Shown piece after piece: positions 43,384 to 54,422 of a stretch of DNA of 64,000 bases; positions within the stretch are counted from its first letter, which is position 1; each line of letters begins with the position of its first letter. The position numbers were made by a program, and so were the translations under genes. The DNA lies in NCBI GenBank assembly GCA_029834535.1, contig JAQMWT010000318.1, positions 124,001 to 188,000 on the forward strand, in the 5' to 3' direction. The notes below the pieces were generated by a model. That model ran no database searches. It was not told the DNA's origin and saw only the letters and a program-made list of their open reading frames with translations. The stretch comes from Chrysophaeum taylorii (Eukaryota; Sar; Pelagophyceae; Pelagomonadales; Pelagomonadaceae).

Positions 43384-45958
43384 ATGGCGACTCACGACCC
43401 ACAAGTCCCGAGTCTGGAAGTAGCGACGCAATTCGCTACACAACAAGCTCTCATGCAACAGTTCAAAGCCGATTTCTTTGATCAGTTCGTCGCTGATTAC
43501 CAACGGCGCAAAGCTAATTTCTTTGATCAACTCGCCGCTGATCAAGCTATTCTCAAAGCCAGAATCGCTGCTGACTACGCTGCTCTCGGAGACAAAATCG
43601 CTGCCGCAATCGAAGCTCAAGACGAGCAACTCGATCAAGAAGTGCAACTCGAACAAGACGAGCAATTTGAAGAACAAGCTCCCCAACCAGCTGTTCTTCC
43701 GGCAACTCCCCTCAAGCACAAGCAAACTTCTCACGAAGTCGCGACCCAAGGCCCGATCATCTCGATGGTCACCCCCCCCTCCTACTGTTCAAAACGTTCT
43801 CGAACATGAACAGAACCCACCTCATGCCGACAACCCCACCGGATGTCAAACACCCCACGGCAAAGTCTCAGACCCCACTGCCTTCCCTCCGGACCCAGGC
43901 ATTGCCAAGTTTTCTCCACAACCTGGCACACCCCACATTCACGAGGACACTCCACCTTGTTCGAATATCGCACCAGCAATGTTGTTGAACACAACACCAC
44001 CAATAAACATTCCTCCCTTCACTCCACCAACCCCACCGGAGCCTCCACCTCCTTCACTGGAGCCTAACTCCCCACTATCGGCGACTCCCACTACACCATC
44101 CATACCAGTTGCCCAACATCCTGGTCAACCCCCTCGCCGCACCACTCATCTCCTTGATGATCATGCCACCTACGGACATGACGGCCCCGGCACCGTCATC
44201 CCTGACCAAACCCCCACCGCGGCTCAAGCTTCTGCCGCCCCACTGTCGGATTCCCTTGTCCGATATCCATCATCTTCCGCAAGTCAATCTCCTCAGGACT
44301 TTCCTCTCCATCCACAAGACCATGCCACCTACGGCCACGACGGCCCCGGCACTTCCATTCCTACCGCAGCTCCTTCCGCAGCTCAAGCTACTGCCGCCCA
44401 ACCAACGGACCCTCCTGACAGACCTTCATCACCTTTCGAAAGTCGTCGCTGTTCCTCCGATTCGCACCTTCACCAGCGTGACTACGCATTCCACGACTAC
44501 GACCATCCCTCCGTCTCCACTCAAGCAAACACCCACCTCCTTTCTCAAAATTCCAATGCACCTCCGTCTGTGCTCCAACGCGCGTTGGCCGCCACTAAGG
44601 CTGCATTCCGCTCTCAAACCGCTGAATTGGCCGCAACCAAGGCCACGCTCATTCGCATGGACAATGCCTTGTCCTCCACAGCCGCCAAACTCAACATCAC
44701 CGACGCCGCCCTGGCTTTCGCCACTGCCCAGCTCGCCATCCAAGCCGACGAACTGGTCTCCACCCACGCTGAACTCCATCTCACCCACACCCAGCTCAAG
44801 GCACTCGAAACTGCCCACGCTGACATCCGCAACTCCCACCTTGCAACCAACGCCGTCCTTCAAACCATTCTTACCTCCTTGGATGCCACCCACCCCACCC
44901 AAGATGCTGCATCGCATCTTTCACCTTCTTTCCCCATCCACAACCAACCCTCACCCCCTTCCGAACCAACCTCCAATGCCTCTCCCCCGATTCTCCCAGA
45001 GTATCATTACCAACTCCACGGATGCCCTGGACCCGGTTCTCCTGGTTCACCACCCACTCCGCCTACCTGTTCTCAACCCCCCGCAATCTCTGGCCCCTCC
45101 TCCTCTGCCAAATCACTCTTCGCCTCTCTGGCACCCCCTGAACCCCTTTGCACCCGCTCGCCTTATCCGCCACCTGGTTCATTCCAACTCGACCACATCC
45201 CCGCGTCCGAGTTGCGAGGGCGTACATTCAACACCGGCGACCGTACCCCTACCACCAGCGACGATCACCACGTGCAAAGTCCCACCAAGAAACAAGACCA
45301 CCAACATCAAGAGTCGACAAGTTCCGAATTATCAAAAGACAGCTCTTTGCCTGATGGTCATGCTCACCATCATGCTGCCAAGACATGCACAAGGGCTTCT
45401 TCTCTCTTCGGGCACAACGGCCCAGGAAGCAATCTTGTCGAAGAAGCACCAAGCCACCTCGATCCCACTTTCGACAAGTCAAAGAACAAGACACCTCGAG
45501 ATGTTCCCGAGTATTATGCCTACATCGACTATGGCAACCACACCCAAGAACCTAAGGCTCCGCCGTATTCTATGCCCCAGGCACAAGTGCCGCAGGCCAC
45601 TGACAACAACCCCTCGGATTCAGCCCCCTGGTACGATGCATACAGCGAAGAAGCAAGACCCACTTCACTAGTCTCGAAGATGGTCTCCTCGACCATTCCA
45701 GATCAGCCGCCTGATCCAAGCACCATCAATGCCCCAGCAATGCCGTATCCACAAGGACAAGACACGCTGTCAACGGTCCCATGGTCAACATACTCGCAGG
45801 CACTCACCGCACCTGCAGGTATCAGCTCAGATTCACCAGGCACTCCCGCCTTGTTTGATATCTCTCGATCAGCAGCTCCCGATCACTTCGAAGTTGGTCC
45901 CCCCTCGCCGCCTCCTTTCCACGAAGACAGGCGCGCACTGACGCTCACCGGCGCTTGA
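43384..45958 (+). mobile_element. Gag-like body of LTR fossil
   Basis: Fossil coding stretch following the LTR block. The first part is acidic and helical (repeated KADFFDQFVADYQ-type and LAADQAILKARI-type segments), followed by a long proline/histidine-rich part with two HATYGHDGPGT repeats. A regular alanine/leucine-rich helical zone lies near 44575-44890 (LAATKA, STAAKL, ATAQLAI, STHAELHLTHTQL) and probably forms a coiled coil. It looks largely whole over 2.4 kb, with about one break. A decayed copy is at 7151-8560. Assignment as gag rests on position after an LTR, not on a domain match, so a host-derived passenger gene remains possible. Confidence 0.45.
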
Positions 45959-48900
45959 TGCTACACCCACCATCCACCTTCTCGGTCGGATGCACTGGAT
46001 GACACTGCTCAGCAGGTTGCATGGGCCCATCTGCGACCACCATATGTCTTCGCACGAGCACCAGTCGCAGCACCTGATCACCCGCTCCACAACTTTCAGT
46101 CAGAGGACGCAATCCTTTCGGCTGCAGATCCTTATGTCTCACCGCGACCAAGCCTCTGGAAAGCTTTCCCCATGGCTGCAGTATCAGACACAGACTTCGA
46201 AAGTTCTGAACGACCCGATCAGCCGCAAACTTTGCACGATTTCATTGCGACCACTTCGGTCCTTTATGTCCCTTTGCATAGCTCTCTTCTGGACGCCACA
46301 CGCTTGCGCTGCCTCCGGAAAATCGACGTTGCGCTCTCAGAAAACATTCTCCGCGCACTATGCACAGACTCGCTCCAACTGAACCACTTCTGTAAGCATT
46401 TTCGCATCACTGGAAAGTACGACAAACGTTCCACGTCAGCTGCCGGCTCCACCACAAACATGCACCCAGTCACGTACGTTGCCTCCCTCAAAAGCGTCTT
46501 ATCGCTCAGCACGTCACTCCTCATTTGAGGACGCATGTGACATGCCCGCACCTTCGAATGATCAACACGCCTAAGGGCAACCCTGGTCACTACGGCACTC
46601 ACTGCTCTGGTCCCAGCATCTCCGCTATTGAGGATGCACCCAGCAGGACTGACACTTTCATCGCCTTTGGTTCAACCGCACTCTCCTTCGGCGACCCCTC
46701 TTTTCGAATTCCGGTACTGGACCCCAAGCATTTCAGGCCGGATACTCTCCACCACGGGATCTCAGCTCACGCGCCCATCTGCCCTACCTTGCAGACAGGT
46801 CAGCCGCAAGCCACACCCCTTTTTTTGGCACTGACTTCGGACCACCCGCATCACGCGGTTTTGCTCTAGGAGCATGACACGCTTCTCGATGCTCTCCGCG
46901 TCACCGCGACACTCGTCATTTCCACCGACACTCCGCGCCGCAACGTATCTCACGACCTTCAGATCACCAACACAAATCGCTCGCGCCAGCACCACGTCGC
47001 GCACGCCTTACGAGGGCGTATTTCAATTGGTGACCTCACAGGTCTTTCGATGCATTTTCCGACGTTCGACTTTGAACTTACGAGTTACTTGAAGGCAATC
47101 CCCAATGCCAAGACGTCTGAAGCTGCGCAATCATGTCTCTGGAACTCCAAAGCCACAGAAAGTGCCAGACAAAAGAAAGCACTCAACTCTCAACAGCTAC
47201 TCAACAGCTACTCATAATCTCGCACATAGCAACCAGTACTATCTCGCAGTCTCTATTGGACTACAAGACGAAAGATAAGACTACAACGGCCAGCTACACC
47301 AGCCAGCTCATTGATGTAGCAGACGAGACAACGCAAACCAACTGCACAACACGTTTCCAGAATATGCCGACGATGCTCAGGTCCAACGCTCAATCACTCG
47401 ACCACGCACACGTTCTGTCACCTGACCTTGCACTGCTACTGGCTCCTGTCCCATTCATAACTGATGCACCCCATCCGATGGACCAATCCCCAAGAAATGT
47501 CCCGCTCGCAGAAGCACGACCACAGGACACAAAGGTACGTCATGAAGACACGGGTAAGCGCACCACGATCATGCGCACAAGCTCATTGCGAATATCCGAT
47601 CACGACGAGACGAAGCTACAGCTTTGCTTGTTCCCTTCGCCTCTGGAAGACAAAGGCCGTCTTTCAGCCTCCCAGGCTCCACTCGACCCTTCCCTGTCGC
47701 TGCAATCCGTATTAGCACAGACGATCTCGCCTCCCTGCACGACTGCAGATCAGGCACAAGCCAATGTCAGCACTCTGCAGAGTTATGCGCACCCGCTGGA
47801 ATCTTACCAGCACGGTTACCTCAGCCAGTCAGGTCACTGCACCACCTCGGTCTCCCCTGACACCAGGTCGACGTATCGCTCATTCGCGACCACCTCAAGT
47901 CATCTAAAGGACGACTATGAACTCGAGCATGAACTCATTGCAACGCTTGAGTCATCATACCCAAGAAGGAATCCTACTTTGGAGTCACCTCAGCCACTCC
48001 CACAGGAACTTTGGCCACCAGACGCCACCCATGTGCCCGTGGTTTCTCCATTGGTTTCCTCCAAAGCTATTGACTGCAGCAGATACAATATGCAACCTTC
48101 TCATGCGACTATACCCGCATTCTCGTTTGGGACGCAAGCATTTACTTCATGTCAGTTGTTAACGCTCATAGTACCGCGACACACGGCAACCAAGATAGAA
48201 GTAGACTGCGTTCCACCCTCATCTCTGAGCGCCACCCCCGACATGCTGCTGTTCCCGGCACTACTAGCCAGTCCCACCACGTCTGATTCAGCTCCCATCG
48301 CTTTGTATGACGTCATATGTCATATTCCGATTAGAGCCCAGACACCGCACAGGCTACAATGCACTCGCGACAGCACGCTCACCGCCCCTCTCGGTTTGGA
48401 CTACAAACCTTGCGCCATACCCATATGGTACACTCACAGTCAACCGAGACGCACGCTCGCTTGTCGCGCAGTACGATGCCCTTTTGATTCAAGATACGCA
48501 GAACACTGTCGTCTCAGCCACACCTGAAGCGGCTCCTCCGACCGCCGCCCGGATCTGCGCTCGTTTCGCAATCATGGTCTCTCCGTCTCACCGGCAATTC
48601 GAAGATTTAACCCAGTTCGAATTGCGAGGGCGCATTAGTTTTCCACCGACGACAAGATTCGTTTCGATTCGTATCAGTCATGCCTCCTATGGCTACTCTG
48701 GCTACATCGGAACTCAATTCAAGGCACGTACCGAAGTCCCTCTTTCTAAGGACCTCTGTCACACGCCAAGACCTGATGAGTATTCGTCGTTCCTCCCAGC
48801 TCCAACGCGACGACCAAATCCCCGACGATTCGTGATGACACTAAGTTCCGTCATTAATGCAATTCAGAGCCACCCACGCTCTTCCGTCAGTCTCTCGCAG

Positions 48901-49229
48901 GTCACACCTCGCAAATTTCAGCATTCCACCCTCGCTCGATTTTATATCCAGCATATGCAAACGAAGTTCTGTCACGCCAAAGCCACGCGTCGCAGTTATC
49001 GCCAGTCTCGCGGCGCAATAAATGCCCGCCACCACCAAATGATAGCTTCACGCACGCAGAGTCCTTTGCTCACCTCCTTTCACGTCCCTCCCAGCACCAT
49101 GCTTGCGACGTTGAAGCTCTGCACCACTATGGTTCGGTTACAACACAACTTCAAGCGAAATCCTCGTCCTTTGTTCTGATCATATCTCGCATCTGTCGAC
49201 ATTGTTATCAGAATATCATGCTTCGGACA
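45959..49229 (+). other. Long low-stop stretch of unknown nature, continuing the fossil
   Basis: For about 3.2 kb the plus strand keeps long open segments in shifting frames (46172-46528, 47133-48527 and 48307-49179 are the longest). They are rich in Ser, Thr, Pro and His, like the gag-like body before it. No reverse transcriptase, protease or integrase motif is found. The base composition matches the preceding body, so it is probably part of the same old element. It is interrupted on the right by the mini-LINE at 49242. A host gene with introns is a less likely alternative. Confidence 0.35.
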
Positions 49230-49241
49230 AAGCTCAGACTA

Positions 49242-49600
49242 CTAACTAACTAACTAACTAACTAACTTCAGACCTCTCCCGAGCATGGGAGCCAGGCCGG
49301 ACCGACAGGAGCCAGTCCGGAATCACGGGCCTGTAGACGAGGAGCGCCGAAAGGTCGGTCGGCGGAGAGTGACCATCAAGCTTGTCGCCATGCGACGAGG
49401 AGACCGCGATGTGACTGACAACCAACTCGTCGATAACCTTCCGTCTTCGCCCCCCGGCCATACCCCGTCCCACTGCGAACGATCCGGCTGCCAACCGGCC
49501 CGCCCGGGAGGCGAATAGGTGCCAACCTACGCCGGGAGGGCGGATGCCCTCGCAAGGCTGAGGATTCATGAGGCACCGTCCTCCATCGCAACCGCAGTCC
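49242..49600 (-). mobile_element. Mini-LINE (LINE-derived non-autonomous element) 1
   Basis: On the minus strand it starts with sequence shared with the other mini-LINE (GGTTGCGATGGAGGACGG, then a CTCCCGGG/GGCCGGTT block). It jumps directly to the LINE 3' end (TCCGGACTGGCTCC, GGCCTGGCTCCCATGCTCGG, GAGGTCTGAAG) and finishes in (TTAG)n. The direct repeat AAGCTCAGACTA is at 49230-49241 and 49601-49612, a clear 12-bp target duplication. The whole coding body of a LINE is absent. This is the architecture of elements that borrow LINE machinery in trans. Confidence 0.8.
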
Positions 49601-49612
49601 AAGCTCAGACTA

Positions 49613-50456
49613 CACTCGCATATTACGCTCCTATGACGCACCCGGTTCGCTCCTCTCCGTTCACACTGCAGGTTTCCATCTTGCAGAAGTCTGAGCCCAA
49701 CAGCCGCCATTGCGATTCGCACACCCAGTCGACACTTTCCGTAGCACCCGCGAGGAGGGATATCCCCCAATCTCCACAGGTTGTTGGACACGCGCTCTGC
49801 TCTCAGCATTCCACCGAATCTCACTGCCGCACACCGCTAGCCCCACCCAGTTGTGTTACGAATCAAGGGAAGTTAAAACTGCCATGCCTATTCTACTTCT
49901 TCATTCCCACACACACTCGCTGCTAGTCATAGTATCGCATGACTCATTATCGGACAGTTCTCGCATTATGGACAGAACCTCGCACATCGTGTTCATTCTT
50001 CGGACATCCCCCGTCCACACAGATTAATGAAAACAAAGCTTCTTCGTTTGATTTTGGTGAAAACAACGCTTCTTCGTTTGATTCTGATGATGATGATGAA
50101 AACGACTCCGGACATGAAATACACACTGGATCGGTCGATACTGGATCAGTCGATCGTCACAGTTCAGGAGGATTACTTAATCACAAAAGATGCGAGCGAC
50201 TTTTTTTTTTGAGCATATCTTCGCGACGAAGGCAAGAACACCCCCCCCTGGCAGAGGCACGGACACTATCTTCAAGTGCAGTCCATCGCCTTGAGGACGG
50301 ACGGACGGACGGACGGACGGAGGCATTTTGTTGTTCTGTTGGGCCCCGACTTTTCTGCAGAGGGCATCGACTCCTCTTCCGCAGAAGACACAGACGGCCT
50401 GTATCCACCATCATACACTCGTAAACCTCGGTCATCATTAGCCTCCTAGGTCGCAC
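49613..50456. other. Intergenic with short direct repeats
   Basis: A plus-strand frame near 50030-50150 reads an acidic repetitive piece (ENKASSFDFGENNASSFDSD) from two direct copies of GCTTCTTCGTTTGATT. A GGAC microsatellite lies at 50294-50322. No gene is called. The 3' end of the convergent MPC gene is at 50479. Confidence 0.4.
50294..50322. repeat. GGAC microsatellite
   Basis: About seven GGAC units. A similar shorter tract occurs at 52722-52736. Confidence 0.9.
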
Positions 50457-50478
50457 TTATATAATAATAAGACTCGCG

Positions 50479-51171
50479 TCAGTCAAAGTAATCTGCCTTG
50501 AGTTTGCGGGTGAGGTGGTAGCCCGAGGAGGCGGCGAGGGCGATGTTGACTGCCATGAGGTTGTAGTTGACGGGGTTGATGACGACCGAGTAGCGGGACC
50601 AGATGACGCCGGTGGCGGTGAGGGCGGTGGTCTGGGCGAGGGAAATTTTGTCGGTCGGACGGTCGACGTCGGCGAGATTAGCCAGAGACAAAGCCCACTT
50701 GAAGGTCGGCGCCCAAAAGTGAATGTAGAAGGGCCCCGCGGGATGGAGGGCGACTTTCTCCAGAGGCGTCGCGGCAAGAATCCGTTGAAGTGGCGTCGAG
50801 ACCGCGACGGATCCGACGACGGCCGCGCCGACGACGGCCGCTCGCGTGCCCAACGTCTTGATCTCCTGCGCCGCGCCGGGGTCCGTCTCGAGCTTGTATT
50901 CGAGCGCGCGCCGCAGCTGGTTGAGCTGCGCGCAGATATTAAAGGAATGGCAAGCAAAAAGTAAGTAGTTTCGAGGCTGTACAGCCCAAGCAAAACGGAC
51001 GAAAAGCGAGGAGTACACAACCATTGTCCCAGTCATCGGAAGCGAAATAATCTCCGGGCCTTTGTTCGTGGCGTCGTACACGGCCGAGCCGACGAGGCCC
51101 CAATTCGCGACCGGACCCCAGAAGTGAGTTGTTAGAGGACCCGTCGCCGACGTCAGCCATTTCGTTGCCAT
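50479..51171 (-). CDS. Fused mitochondrial pyruvate carrier (MPC1-like + MPC2-like in one chain)
   Basis: An intact, intronless 230-residue protein. Residues about 15-90 read as an MPC1-type domain: HFWGPVANWGLVGSAVYD, GPEIISLPMTGTMVVYSS, RFAWAVQPRNYLLFACHSFN. Residues about 148-228 read as an MPC2-type domain: FWAPTFKWALSLANLAD, RPTDKISLAQTTALTATG, IWSRYSVVINPVNYNLMAVN. Each domain has the hydrophobic helices expected of the family, and the linker (about 95-145) has an AAVVGAAVVGSVAV stretch that could be an extra helix. MPC1 and MPC2 normally are separate subunits forming a heterodimer in the inner mitochondrial membrane that imports pyruvate with a proton. Here both halves are covalently joined. 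The ATG at 51171 gives a short N-terminus without an obvious presequence, which is normal for MPC. No frameshift is present, so the gene is probably functional. Confidence 0.93.
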   Translation of the reverse strand: MATKWLTSATGPLTTHFWGPVANWGLVGSAVYDATNKGPEIISLPMTGTMVVYSSLFVRFAWAVQPRNYLLFACHSFNICAQLNQLRRALEYKLETDPGAAQEIKTLGTRAAVVGAAVVGSVAVSTPLQRILAATPLEKVALHPAGPFYIHFWAPTFKWALSLANLADVDRPTDKISLAQTTALTATGVIWSRYSVVINPVNYNLMAVNIALAASSGYHLTRKLKADYFD

Positions 51172-52330
51172 TATTACTACTTACCCTAATCTAAACACTC
51201 GAAACTCGAGGAGGAAAAAAAAAAGCGGGCGATCAGTTTTTTTTCGTGTACGCGAAGTTTCGCGGTTTGGCGGACCGAATTTCGGGCGACGTCTGCAGTC
51301 TCGTAAGCGCTGTCGGGACGACGACATACAACGCAGCGGCGAGAGGCCTTGGGGCAAGCGTCGTCCGAGAGCGGGCCGATGGGCGTCAAGCGTCAGCGCC
51401 GAGCCGCTGCCGAAGGAACAGACAGACGTGGTAGTGGTGGATGGAAATCCGAAACCGGTCGTCTCGACCAGCACGACGACAAGACTGCGTGACGACCGTG
51501 ATTGAAGCAGCGCGAATAAATGGGGCGGCTGGACTACAAGGCGAAAACTGCAACAACTTCCAGCGTCGTATCAGAAAACTGAAAACTCGAGTTTAAATCA
51601 TAATAAAGCTACTTATATTTTTTTTTGAGGGCGAAGAATTCCAGTTTGAAACTGAAAACCGCAACTTCTATTGGGTGGAGGGGGGTGGCATTGACCTACG
51701 CGGAGGCTATAAAGGAGGAGGAAAACGTGGAGTTCTCGCCGGCTGCGATCACCTGCTGCTGCTGCTGCTCATCTCCTGATTGGTCGACGTTCCCGTCGTT
51801 AACCTTGAAGAGGCCAGTAACGACGACGTGGTGCCCTCTTCTGGGCCGTTGGTTCTGTGATGTTGAAGATCAGCCGATGCTAATCGGCGCCTTCGTCCTG
51901 ATTGAAGGCATTCAGCCGCATGCCGACGTACGTTTTTTTGCGTAGCCACATTCATCGCTCTTGCGGTTGATTTTTTGTTCCCAGTCTTCGAATATAATTC
52001 TTGAATTGGTCCTCCTCCAGAGAGCTACACTATTATGTGTACGACGACGCTGGAACATCTCGCTCCTATCTCCACTAGAGGAGGGTTTCTCCTCTCCGCG
52101 CAATACGGCTTTCCCTCTTTCCTTCCTTACCCTTCCGCCGTTATTACTCTCAGATTATGAAGAATTATAGATCTGCAATTCACTTCCAACAAGAAGTAGT
52201 TAGTAGACCTCCAGGTGCGTACCGCCAGGGTTGTCTGTTTAATTAACGGAGGCTTCATTTGTCAGTGTGAACGCTTCTATGGGACCTAATGTCCTTAAGG
52301 AGTTAGTTAGGGCCTAAATCCCTACCTTGA
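51172..52330. other. 5' region of the MPC gene and unassigned sequence
   Basis: No second gene is supported. Minus-strand frames just upstream of MPC (51181-51474) are probably its 5' untranslated region or promoter. A plus-strand 106-codon frame (51625-51945) contains a CTG/Cys run and shows no domain. Confidence 0.4.
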
Positions 52331-52420
52331 GTAGTACCACGTGACAAGCGGAATGGTCTGTACACGCCGAAGACTGCACGCAGTCTCTACCATGTACCCG
52401 GAGAGGGTCAAATCTCTCCA
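52331..52420 (+). repeat. tRNA-like / SINE-like element, copy 1
   Basis: About 90 bases are shared with the inverted copy at 52797-52888. The sequence has an A-box-like segment (AAGCGGAATGGTC), a GACTGC-AC-GCAGTC hairpin (52372-52385) and a B-box-like GGGTCAAATC within a GGAGAG...CTCTCC stem. Spacing of the two boxes is about 50 bases, fitting a class II tRNA or a tRNA-derived SINE head. A strict tRNA cloverleaf cannot be drawn, so it is not called a tRNA gene. Confidence 0.45.
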
Positions 52421-52796
52421 ATTGGGGTCCTGTAGTTAGCTAAATCCGGCTCGTTCGTCAAGGTCTCGGCCGCTCGTTTGGATGCGGCCTCGTCAGCAGG
52501 ATCAAATTCGAAAATGACCCGAGGAGCAGCGTCGTACCCAGAAATCCGTTGGTTGAAAAACTAGCCCTCTCGAAGAGTCCTGTCCGTCTTCCGTATTTTC
52601 TTTTTACGTGCTAGAAAGAGAAATTACCTATAGGGCGCAAGAAGACTGCTTCCCAACCAGAGGATTTGGGTGAGATGGGAAGAATAAGGGTAAGGGAAAG
52701 ATAGCGTTCTCAACCAACGGACGGACGGACGGAATAAGGGTAGATTTCTCTGCAGGGTACGTACCCTCTCTCTGCAGGCTTGTGCGAGGAAGTTCC
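52421..52796. other. Spacer between the inverted tRNA-like copies
   Basis: Contains pieces shared with other places: AAAAACTAGCCCTCTCGAAG near 52556, exact inverse of 25833-25854; AGAAATTACCTATAGG near 52618, compare 8766; and GTTCTCAAC plus GGACGG repeats, compare 30365. No gene. Confidence 0.5.
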
Positions 52797-52888
52797 TGGA
52801 GCGATTTGACCCTCCCCGGGTATATGGTAGAGACCGCGTGCGGTCTTAGCTGTGACTAGATCATCCCGCATGTCACGTGCTATAGTAC
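52797..52888 (-). repeat. tRNA-like / SINE-like element, copy 2 (inverted)
   Basis: Read on the minus strand it follows copy 1: CACGTGACA, GCGGGATGATCTAGT, GACCGC-AC-GCGGTC, CTCTACCAT, TACCCGG, GAGGGTCAAATC. In the central hairpin a T-A pair of copy 1 is replaced by a C-G pair here on both arms, which keeps the pairing. Confidence 0.45.
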
Positions 52889-53044
52889 GCAAGTCGGGAA
52901 TACACTCCGCACTTCCCAGGGACAATAGATCCCGGAGAGAAGCTTTCGCACGGACAACGAGGAACAGAGCTACTGCTGCCTAAACAACTGTCTTTACATC
53001 CCGTGCTTCAGTCTTAATCTCTCTCTCTCCAGGGCCTCGTGACG
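52889..53044. other. Short intergenic stretch
   Basis: A CT-rich tract (TCTCTCTCTC near 53017-53028). Nothing else recognised. Confidence 0.5.
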
Positions 53045-54080
53045 TCACGCGCCCAGGCTTTTGCAAAAAAACTCAAAATCTTCGTCCGATGGTGGCCAGC
53101 CCTTGAATCGTACGGCGACGAGCATCGCGACGAGCATCCTTTGAAGGTCCCGTCGGTCCCAGCGCACCACCAGCACCTTGGTCGTAGTCGGCGTAGGCTT
53201 CCCTGAGAAAGCAAGAAACGGCGAGGTGGAAGTCGGTTCACACCTCTCTTCGTTGTGAGGGACGAAACCCTCATCTGGCACGTTTTGGCGTCGAGGCCTG
53301 CATGCGGGATCCAGCCATCGCACAGCATTCGGGCAACTCGATCCCGTATACAGATTCGTTCTTTCGTTGCTGCGTGGTCGACGACCACCCCCGAAGTATC
53401 GTCTCCGCGCGGAGGATGATCCGGTTGTCTAGTCCTTGAAAGACCCACCAACCGACGCGCCTGGTCCGACAGCCTTATGAAAAAGACTCTCGAGCGAGTT
53501 GCGGGCCTCACCGAAGCCTTGGTCGTCAACGCCGCCTTTGAGAGAGGCGAGGTGGAGCACATTCACGTTGATGCTGTCGCCCGGGCTTGAATTCGGCGCC
53601 TCATGCCACCGAGGCGCGGCAGAAAAAAAAGAAGAATGTGACGAGATCGCGCGCGCTGTGGAAGAGCTGAAGAATGTGACGAGATCGCGCTGTGTGGAAG
53701 AGCTGAAGCAACGCGACTCCAACTCGCCGCAAGCCACCACCGTAAACGTACTAGTCGGGCGACGGAAGGAAATGCGCGCGAGACAAAGCGGCCTTTCTGG
53801 CAAGCGACGTCGTAGTACGCCGACCTTTCTGGCAAGCGGCGTAGTACGTTGACATCGAGGCTTGTCTCCTCCTGCAGCAGCAGGGAAACCACGTTGCCCT
53901 GCGAGCTCGCGACGTATAATAACCCCTCGTTGCTGGTCTGCTTGTCTGGTGTCGTATCCACTGCGTCGTCGTCTTCGTTAACGGCAGTCCGTCCCTCGTC
54001 GTCGACGCGTGCTCTCCAGCAAGCCCAAAGACGCGGTTGCTCGCTGTAGTGCGCCTGGCGATCAACCTGCAATGACACCT
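53045..54080 (-). pseudogene. Ankyrin-like gene relic, diverged type
   Basis: The minus strand reads SNEGLLYVASSQGNVVSLLL with EETSLDVNVL near 53870-53960, and VNVLHLASLKG near 53540. Both look like ankyrin helices of the style LxxASxxGxxxVxxLLL. A further minus-strand frame (53323-53045) holds FLAFSGKPTPTTTKVLVVRW and VRFKGWPPSDEDFEFFCK, perhaps a C-terminal domain. The pieces are in different frames, and a GAGATCGCGC-containing direct repeat (about 53642-53690) interrupts the middle. It is more distant from ANK copies 1-3 than they are from each other. No function is assigned. Confidence 0.45.
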
Positions 54081-54162
54081 GGAGGAGGACGGACTGACTA
54101 CCTAAATTACCCAGCGCGCAGGATCAGAATCACAGGCCGCTGCCGGCTTTTTTTTTTTTCAA

Positions 54163-54183
54163 CAGCAGCAGCAGCAGCAGCAG
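54163..54183. repeat. CAG trinucleotide repeat
   Basis: Seven CAG units after a T-run. Confidence 0.9.
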
Positions 54184-54422
54184 ACGGGAGGTGTAGAAAG
54201 GCCCTGTCTTGGGCGAGGAAGTTCCATACCATAGTGCTTTGTTTTGAGAAAGAATGCCGTAGGTGGGGACCCACCAGCGTTTGGAGGCGCACCTTGATCC
54301 AACTGAGCCCCTTGGAAGTACTTTTTTGACCGACGCGGCGATGGACCAGTTAACTGTTGTTGATATCGTCGTCGTAACCGTGTGTGTGGACGGCTTTTTT
54401 GGGTGAGTCGTTTACGCGGTAG

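Noticed and set aside
47133-48527. 464-codon frame as a host gene
   Set aside because: It lies within a long composition-matched fossil region, overlaps another open frame and has no recognisable domain.
49242-49268. TAAC/TTAG repeats as telomeric sequence
   Set aside because: They are only a few 4-base units at LINE 3' ends next to target duplications, so they are retrotransposon tails.
51625-51945. 106-codon plus-strand ORF near the MPC gene
   Set aside because: A cysteine run from a CTG repeat, no domain, no second copy; probably chance.
52331-52420. A true tRNA gene
   Set aside because: No acceptor stem pairing, and the T-arm has a six-pair stem with an eight-base loop. Only tRNA-like promoter boxes are supported.
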